The notes under the pieces are model-generated. The model did not search any database. It had not been told where the DNA came from and was given only the letters and a program-made list of their open reading frames with translations. The position numbers and the translations under genes were made by a program. A stretch of DNA of 64,000 nucleotides from Albugo candida (taxonomy: Eukaryota > Oomycota > Peronosporomycetes > Albuginales). Positions 57,352 through 64,000 of the stretch are shown in pieces. The stretch covers positions 18,759 to 82,758 of the forward strand of contig JBDOQK010000085.1 of the NCBI GenBank assembly GCA_040437565.1, read 5' to 3'. The stretch's first letter is position 1. Each line of letters opens with the position of its first letter.

Positions 57352-59942
57352 TCATTGGCCATATATCGATCGGATGGTTTCGCACAACATTCCTGCTTTT
57401 AGTTGCATTTCCTCATACTCTTCTTCNNNNNNNNNNNNNNNNNNNNNNNNNNNNNNNNNNNNNNNNNNNNNNNNNNNNNNNNNNNNNNNNNNNNNNNNNN
57501 NNNNNNNNNNNNNNNNNNNNNNNNNNCTTTTAGTTGCATTTCCTCATACTCTTCTTCAATCTCTGAAAGCGCGATAATAGCGCCCCCAGCGCCAATAGAG
57601 ATCCCCTTTTCTGTCACTACGGCTGTCCGTATAATAATATTAAAATCCGCGACGGTACTCGCTCCCATTTCCTCTGACGGAATTGATATATAACCCAACG
57701 TTCCCGAATACACTCCGCGCGGTATCTCTTCTAATTCTCTGATAATTTGCATCGATCGCCGCTTTGGAGCTCCCGTCATAGAGCCACCGGGAAAGGAAGC
57801 TTCTAACAGATCAAAGAAATCGAGTTTCACGCCGTTCCGAGAGCCAAGACGCGCTCGAATTGTGCTCACAAGTTGATGGACCGTCGCGTACGTCTCCACT
57901 TGCATGAGTTTGGGCACGTGGACACTTGCAATTTCAGCCACACGACCAAAATCGTTACGTACCAAGTCGACAATCATCATATTTTCAGCTCGGTCTTTGA
58001 CACACGAGCTGAGTTGTCTTCGAAGAGCGTCGTCGTGTTGAGGGACAGAGCTTCTCGGTCTCGTTCCTTTGATTGGTTTTGACTCGATCCACCGATCACT
58101 ATCCATTTTGAGGAATCGTTCCGGAGAAGAGCAGCATAAAGCGTATGTTGTCACCAATCCGTCCTTTGGTCTCGAGCTTTTGTTTCTTCGGAATGCATAG
58201 TACGCGGAGAATGGGGCTGGATTCCGCTCCCGTAAGCGCTGATACAGATAAAGTGGATCGTACATGAAGTTTCCAGTAAAGTACAGCTGATTGGTGAGAC
58301 AGATTTCGTACGAGTCGCCACGTCGAATGTATTCCTTCGCCTTGACGATTCGGTCTTTGTATTGTTCACGAGAAGAGGAGGATGAAAAGGAGAGTTTGCT
58401 CGTCTGCTTCTCTGTTGGTCGAGACCTTTTTTCGTCGGAAGATGCTCGTTCAAGCTCTTGGATTTGACCTTTGATGTGTGCATGCCACGTGGAGATTGTG
58501 TGAGTTTGTTGACCGAATTCGGAGATAGAAATGAGGTAAATGTGATTTTCCAGGTGGTCAAAAAGAATCGTTCGATCTGCAAAGATGAAAGAAGCGTCCG
58601 GAGTGTACTCATCACCATCCAAACGCGATCTCATCGCAGGTAAAACGTTGGAAGTAGAGAGAGAATCAGTGGTCTCAAAGGCCTCGTACCCAGAGTATCC
58701 GATCAGACCGCCCCGAAACCCAAAAGGGATTGAAGTTTGGGAGCTGATCGCTTCGGATTCGATCAAGATCACTTTATGTGATCGAAAGGGTTCAAGCTCT
58801 TTGCGTAGAAATCGCAACAGATTGTGTTCATGGATGACGTGTGTGCTATTCCGCTCTGTGATGAAGAGATTTTGAGTGATAGCACAATACTCGAAGCTTT
58901 TCGACATTGGACCTGAAGCGTCCCCCATCATGGAAAAGCGCGATTGGTTCGCATCCTTTGTTTGCACTTCAAAATTGCTCGAATCAAGCCAAAAGACTCG
59001 TTCGGAATCTTTAAACAGCTTGTCAAAGACTCGCTGGGTGAATTGTAGAGATGTCGAAGATTTGAATTGATCGATTACCACTGCGAACATCGGCGACGCA
59101 CAAGTGGAATCAACTGCATTGGCCGAGATCTCTTTGGGAAGATTACATTCATGCTGCACGAGACACACGGACGGGTCACATCCCGACGTAATATCACGAA
59201 AGTTTTGTAAGAGTTGGAAGCCAAACTGAGAGCAGATTGCTTCCGGATGAAATTGAAGGCCAAAGAGTGGGAACTCGGCATGTCGGAGAGCCATAATAAG
59301 GCCATTTTCGACAGTTTCTGCTAAAGTTTCAAGACAGCTTGGAAGTGGTTTTTTTACAACCAGCGAGTGATATCGAACAACGTCAAACGCTCCTCCAGAC
59401 ATCAGCGGCGTGAAAGCGAAAAGCTCGCAACTCCTCGATAGTTTGGAATGGATTGCACTCTTCCGGCCATGAACTATCTCTTCAGCAAGTGCGATTGTAG
59501 CGCCATATGTTAATGCAATAGCTTGGTGTCCCAAACAAACTCCAAGCAAAGGGATCGATTGCTGGACACACGTGGCGATCGCTTCCATACAAATTCCCAC
59601 ATCACTGCTTTTTTCGGGATGGCCGGGTCCCGGCGATAAGACCACATTACACGCAATATGAGGCACATTGCGTTCTTTCTCCAAAAGATTTTTCTGTGTG
59701 AGGAAATACTGCCAACCACTTTGCCAATGTCCATCGAACGCGTCATTTTTCAGCAATATAGGTTCGATTCCATTGAGTTGAGCCAGCATTTGATATATAT
59801 TATGCGTATAGGAGTCGTAGTTATCAATGAGAAGCGATAAGATCGGTCCATTTGGAGCCGGAGAGGATGTGGGATGTGATGAGAATTGGATGCCATTGTT
59901 GGAACTGTTTGAGGAATACAACGCTGGGACGCGTATACGCAT
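57352..59942 (-). CDS. Aminodeoxychorismate synthase (PabA-PabB fusion)
   Basis: Corrected length 819 residues after removing the 31-bp repeat around gap 57427-57526, which otherwise hides the true end (AGMLCETIRSIYGQ). The N-terminal amidotransferase has DNYDSYTHNIYQML, SPGPGHPEKS, the catalytic Cys in LGVCLGHQAIALTYG and QFHPEAICS. The C-terminal chorismate-binding half has SYEICLTNQLYFTG, ESKPIKGTRPR (the PIKGT of PabB rather than anthranilate synthase), MIVDLVRNDFGRV and SFPGGSMTGAPKRRSMQII. It makes 4-amino-4-deoxychorismate from chorismate and glutamine, the first step to p-aminobenzoate and folate. No intron is needed. It starts MRIRVPALYSS with no clear targeting peptide. Confidence 0.93.
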
Positions 59943-61150
59943 GTCGACGCCATTCAGTGCACGAAGACGAAATGTCTAATGAATGCTGTATATTGGCCAA
60001 TCAATGAAGCAATTTTCGCTTAATCGACTAATGAAAAGCCGCGTATTTGGGTAGCCATTTAGCATACGAAAGCGCTTGGTCGATAGTCTGTTTCGATACA
60101 TGATACCATTGCACCGATGTGATTTGCTAATTTTCTTGCTTTGATTGGTATCTCAGTCATTAGACACTATACGTATATACTCATTACTTACGGTAGATAG
60201 GAGTATTGGTAATTGAATGTTTGCTTGACTTCGCTTCGTGTGCGGTACGGTGTAGAGCTACAGTCAAAATCGTGTTCACATATCATCATATATCGGTCGC
60301 ACGGACACAGCTATTTGCCTTAACGATTATATATTAATCCAGCAATCAAATATCTCACATCACCTGACACTTACTTTCTGACATAGCACAACCCTTGCCG
60401 AAGGGGCATACTCTACGAATCTTCAATGCAGATATAGCACTCTGACAGTAGCAAACCATATAAATAGAAAGCTATAGGTGGCTGACACTCCGCATTGAAT
60501 CATGTTTGCGTCATGATGGGCACATGACGTATCAAGACTTGCTGCGCGTATAGCTAAAAGACCTGTGTATACTGGATAGTGTCTTGGCTACATGGCTGGG
60601 CTTACTTGCAAGAAACAAGCTTAAGACTAGAACAATGATTATGCTTGCACCGTGTACGAGGTGCAGAAGGTGAAGCTTGATGAGAAGATGGCTAAATGTC
60701 ATTGGAATTATCCCGTTCACAAGCTCTGATCTTATTCCAAATAGGGATCACGATACTCGCAAAGCATAAAAGTGTCGCCTTGGAAGTACCACATTATAGA
60801 TACTATGGCAGGATCGTGTACGCTAGCATCGTAGTAGGCATATTATTCGTGGCTTCTCTTTCTTCGTTATATATATAAGTTGCCAATTCTCAATCACATG
60901 CCGACAATTGAATCTACATTATCTAAAACCAATTCTATTTTACTGTACTGTGCTTGACAGCCAATTTAGTCCCTTCAGACCACTTCACCGGACACTTCAG
61001 ACTCCTACTGAGTACTTCCTACAAGAATTACTATACCTAGCTAGCAGCGATCCCAATCATCCGCTAGAGTTTCTTTTACCTTAAGAGGATATGACCACAC
61101 GGCTTGCGTACGTTACAGATTTCAATACTCTCATGTGCCGGACTGCTTTT
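59943..61150. other. Intergenic, no gene recognised
   Basis: About 1.2 kb with only short frames on both strands and no paralogue in the window. It separates the synthase promoter from the dispersed repeat unit. Confidence 0.5.
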
Positions 61151-63520
61151 AGGTATGGGTATTTAAACTTTTCGTGAAATTTCTAAGCAAACACTCAACG
61201 TGGCGGCTACTTATATCGCATACAGTTCGATTTAGATCAGTCGTCAAGCATCAAAGCTCATTCATGATTAGCACAACCAAGAGAGCTTGCAAGAAGAAAA
61301 GCGCCAGAGAAGTTTGCAGCTTTATTTGTTTCAATACCAGCCAAGATCGGAGAGGTCTGTTCAGCAAAAACCACAAATTTCCTGGGCAATAATTTTGGCG
61401 ATTTTGTCACTGGCCATCTGTCGGAACCACACGTAAGTTCGTCAAAGATACGTTCGCCGCAAAGGCCTCAGAAGCCTCTTGCATCCCTACTAGCAGTACT
61501 TCCATTTTGACACGATAATGGATGATGAATATACTGCTAGAAGAAAAGTCCCGGAGGGTAAACCTCAAAATTCTTGGTCGTTGAAGAGGTTTTCTTTCCA
61601 ATGAATTCTCTAAAGGGAAACGATACATTTGGATCCAATCAGTATGGCATTAGGTGCGATGTGCAAACGTGATCTCAATAAAAAGGTTAAAAAAATCAAC
61701 GTTGAAAAGCATGTTGAAAAAAACACTATTACATTTGGGTTCGTCTCTAGTAAGGAGAATTATTCAATGTGGATGTTTACCGACAAGCAGAGAATAAGGA
61801 CAATCAGGATTGGGATAATGGCGACGACGATTTCAGCTGTTGCATCGGAAATTCCAACTTTGATCAGAGCTGCGACGTCGATACTTTTGAATAATCCAAG
61901 GAATACTTCCAAATCAACGATCGGAGNNNNNNNNNNNNNNNNNNNNNNNNNNNNNNNNNNNNNNNNNNNNNNNNNNNNNNNNNNNNNNNNNNNNNNNNNN
62001 NNNNNNNNNNNNNNNNNNNNNNNNNNGGACAATCAGGATTGGGATAATGGCGACGACGATTTCAGCTGTTGCATCGGAAATTCCAACTTTGATCAGAGCT
62101 GCGACGTCGATACTTTTGAATAATCCAAGGAATACTTCCAAATCAACGATCGGAGCAGCAATAGCTGATAAATTCACAGCGCTGAAAATGCTTTGACCGT
62201 AAGATTTGAGTCCATCCATACTGTTGATTGGAGATCCAATGCCACCCGGAAGTACGATTCTAGCATTTACAAATGCGACGATCGCAATAATTGCAGCATC
62301 CATAGAGATGCAAGCTTTCCCCACCAAAGGGTTCAGATAAATTTCAAGGATGACCAGAATAACTCCCGCTGCATCAGTTTTACAACTCGCCTCCAACTCT
62401 GAATCTTTTTTCGAAGGGGTGCATTTTGTTACGAAGGTCTTGATGGGCTCAGCAATGTGGCCATCGTGGGCAGCACAGAATGAGTTTTGAAGAAAATGCG
62501 ATGCAGGTGCGAGCGAAGGGATAGTCGGTAGAGATTGGTCGAGAGCGCGGAATGCGTTCTGTGCATTCCCAATTGCGAGAAGGGAAACGCCGCTGAATAG
62601 TGCACTTTTGATAAACATTGCTGTATTGATGTTTTGTTGATGTACTGGGTCGAAGTTGGAAACAGAAGTGATCTCTGCGTCGGTTTTGGATGGGGGAGAA
62701 CGAGGAAACCAGCTGGGCGTTACAAAGACTGCCTTTGAAGCATTACTAACTTTCTAGCACTGATATTTGTTCTCAACCGAATAAGCTGAGTTGAAACTAG
62801 AAGGAGTAATGCACGCAACGCAAAGTGCGTGACGCCATCGAGCATAATGTTGCGAGTTATCTATTGAATACTAGCGCAGTAATTAGTACGTTAGGCACAT
62901 GTTTTGTTGCGAACTAGTTTCGATCAATGAGTTATGGACATGTTGAGTTGTACACTCGATAAAGTAATGGTGCATGGCTTCAATCACCAATCGCAAGTTG
63001 GGGTCGCAATGAATCGCATCTGTTCGATGGTTTCAATCACTCTGATATTTGTGCAGGCAAATATTGACTTCTACATGGTGAAACATGACACCGCTAGCTT
63101 CATGCGATGTTTGCATTTATTATAGGGTCAATAGCGCACCTGGGAAACTTTGTAGAGGCGGGATGTTCTCTAAAGCAAAAACGAGCTTTGTAAATTTCTG
63201 TTCGGAAACTTGATCGCTCCAAAGTCGAAGACAAACGCGAGCACATAACACTTCTCTAGAGCCTGTGTAGGATGCACTTAGTTTTGTAAGCTCTCTAACG
63301 TCTATCAGATTTCTAGCTTAGTATTACATCCGCCTTATATCGCATCGTTGATTTGTTGAACTGACAAATCTGAGAATTTCCAAATCAAGCGACCTGAGTT
63401 CAATACTTTGCTTCTATCTGGAGTATATTGCAAGAAGTATGCATCGCATCAGCAGACCAGCAATTATACGCTTGAGGCTTCTTTTTTTGTTTGGCTAAGC
63501 AAGTAATCCTTATCTGTGAT
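61150..63520. repeat. Dispersed copy of the secreted-protein repeat unit
   Basis: Direct-orientation copy of the units at 1-5030, about 56 kb away, matching from near 61240 to about 63500 with scattered differences and small indels. It carries a complete third gene copy. Confidence 0.75.
61760..62618 (-). CDS. Putative secreted hydrophobic protein, copy 3
   Basis: After removing the exact 129-bp repeat around gap 61927-62026 (61798-61926 equals 62027-62155, offset 229) the frame is 209 residues, the same length as copy 1. It differs from copy 1 at only a few positions (for example KTFVTKC for KNFVTKC, LEASC for LESSC, AIAAP for AIVAP, and a final Glu for Gly). The small number of differences, mostly conservative, and the intact frame argue for recent duplication with the protein maintained. 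Confidence 0.7.
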
Positions 63521-64000
63521 TCAGTATGTCATACGTTCGCGTTATCAATTTTTTGTAGAACCTTACGTCCCGAGCCAGTCAATTGACAAATCAGGGTATT
63601 TATTCTAAAGAAACACCGCTGCAATGCAATTCAAGCTACTCAACTCGAAAAGGCCTATGGGTCATCTCATGACCACAAATGAAAATCTGTTCTCACAGAC
63701 ATAGAGAAGATCAAACGTAAAAACTCCTATGCGTATACTTAACCATCTATTTGCAGGGGTGGGTGAGATGTTGCTCAGGAAACTCGCCTATAAAATCAAG
63801 AAAGGGTTTTAGCTGGCTTCAAATGTTCTTTTCCCTTACACATGGACGTCAGTCGCCCAACATTTTGTGCCATCAAGGCGATAAAGGAACATTAGACTAG
63901 AATGGTTGACCAGCCAGTTGCTCTCGCCAATGCCAAGCCAATCAAAGCAAAACAATGCAACACGTGTTTCACAAAAAAGATCCATTTAAAGAAAAATACT
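63521..64000. other. Window end, no gene seen
   Basis: The last 480 bp show no open frame of note. Similarity to the repeat unit fades near 63500. Confidence 0.4.

Noticed and set aside
59943-61150. tRNA or other structured RNA genes in the larger intergenic regions
   Set aside because: No cloverleaf-type B box with matching arms was found by eye; a covariance-model scan would be needed to be sure.

Overview
This is a nuclear scaffold from a small-intron eukaryote, most likely an oomycete and probably a white-rust-like (Albugo-type) obligate parasite. The main evidence is a seven-helix receptor fused to an inositol-polyphosphate 4-phosphatase (a GPCR-bigram class described in oomycetes). Supporting evidence is introns of about 48-73 nt in almost every spliced gene, very short intergenic distances, and small families of secreted proteins of unknown function. 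The genus is inference; the eukaryotic, oomycete-like nature rests on gene content.

Layout. Positions 1-5.3 kb hold a tandem array of roughly 2.3-2.7 kb repeats, each carrying a minus-strand gene for a hydrophobic secreted protein; a further copy lies at 61.1-63.5 kb. Between 6.5 and 31.6 kb is a dense housekeeping and signalling block: a complex I B8-like subunit, a sterol acyltransferase-like MBOAT enzyme, an EDR2-C domain protein, a coiled-coil protein, a TEY MAP kinase, DPH1, a ZRANB2-like splicing factor, bacterial-type ribosomal protein L1, a TLC-domain membrane protein, a monoglyceride-lipase-like hydrolase and a complete TOR kinase except for its extreme N-terminus. From 31.7 to 42.7 kb the order breaks down. 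Two paralogous secreted-protein genes face each other as an inverted pair around a truncated SEC24, with a 0.5 kb inverted repeat, a decayed BAF-like gene, and a relic in which a broken copy of the TOR 5' end is joined to a SEC24 C-terminal fragment. From 43 to 60 kb is a second dense block: a PH-domain-like protein, the GPCR-INPP4 bigram, a coiled-coil protein, ZPR1, a kinesin-10, a CDPK and a fused aminodeoxychorismate synthase.

Function. Several genes belong to growth and signal control (TOR, MAPK, CDPK, GPCR-INPP4, PH protein). Others are core cell biology (SEC24 for COPII vesicles, DPH1 for diphthamide on EF-2, ZPR1, mitochondrial L1, folate synthesis, sterol esterification). They are not an operon; the compact layout is mainly genome streamlining.

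Assembly quality matters here. There are 21 gaps of exactly 100 N. At 13 of them the sequence before the gap is repeated after it (15-792 bp), and a fourteenth lies inside a tandem repeat. These are most likely unresolved contig overlaps, so many apparent frameshifts, duplicated exons and over-long proteins are false. Coordinates below are for the sequence as given; lengths called 'corrected' subtract the duplicated stretch.
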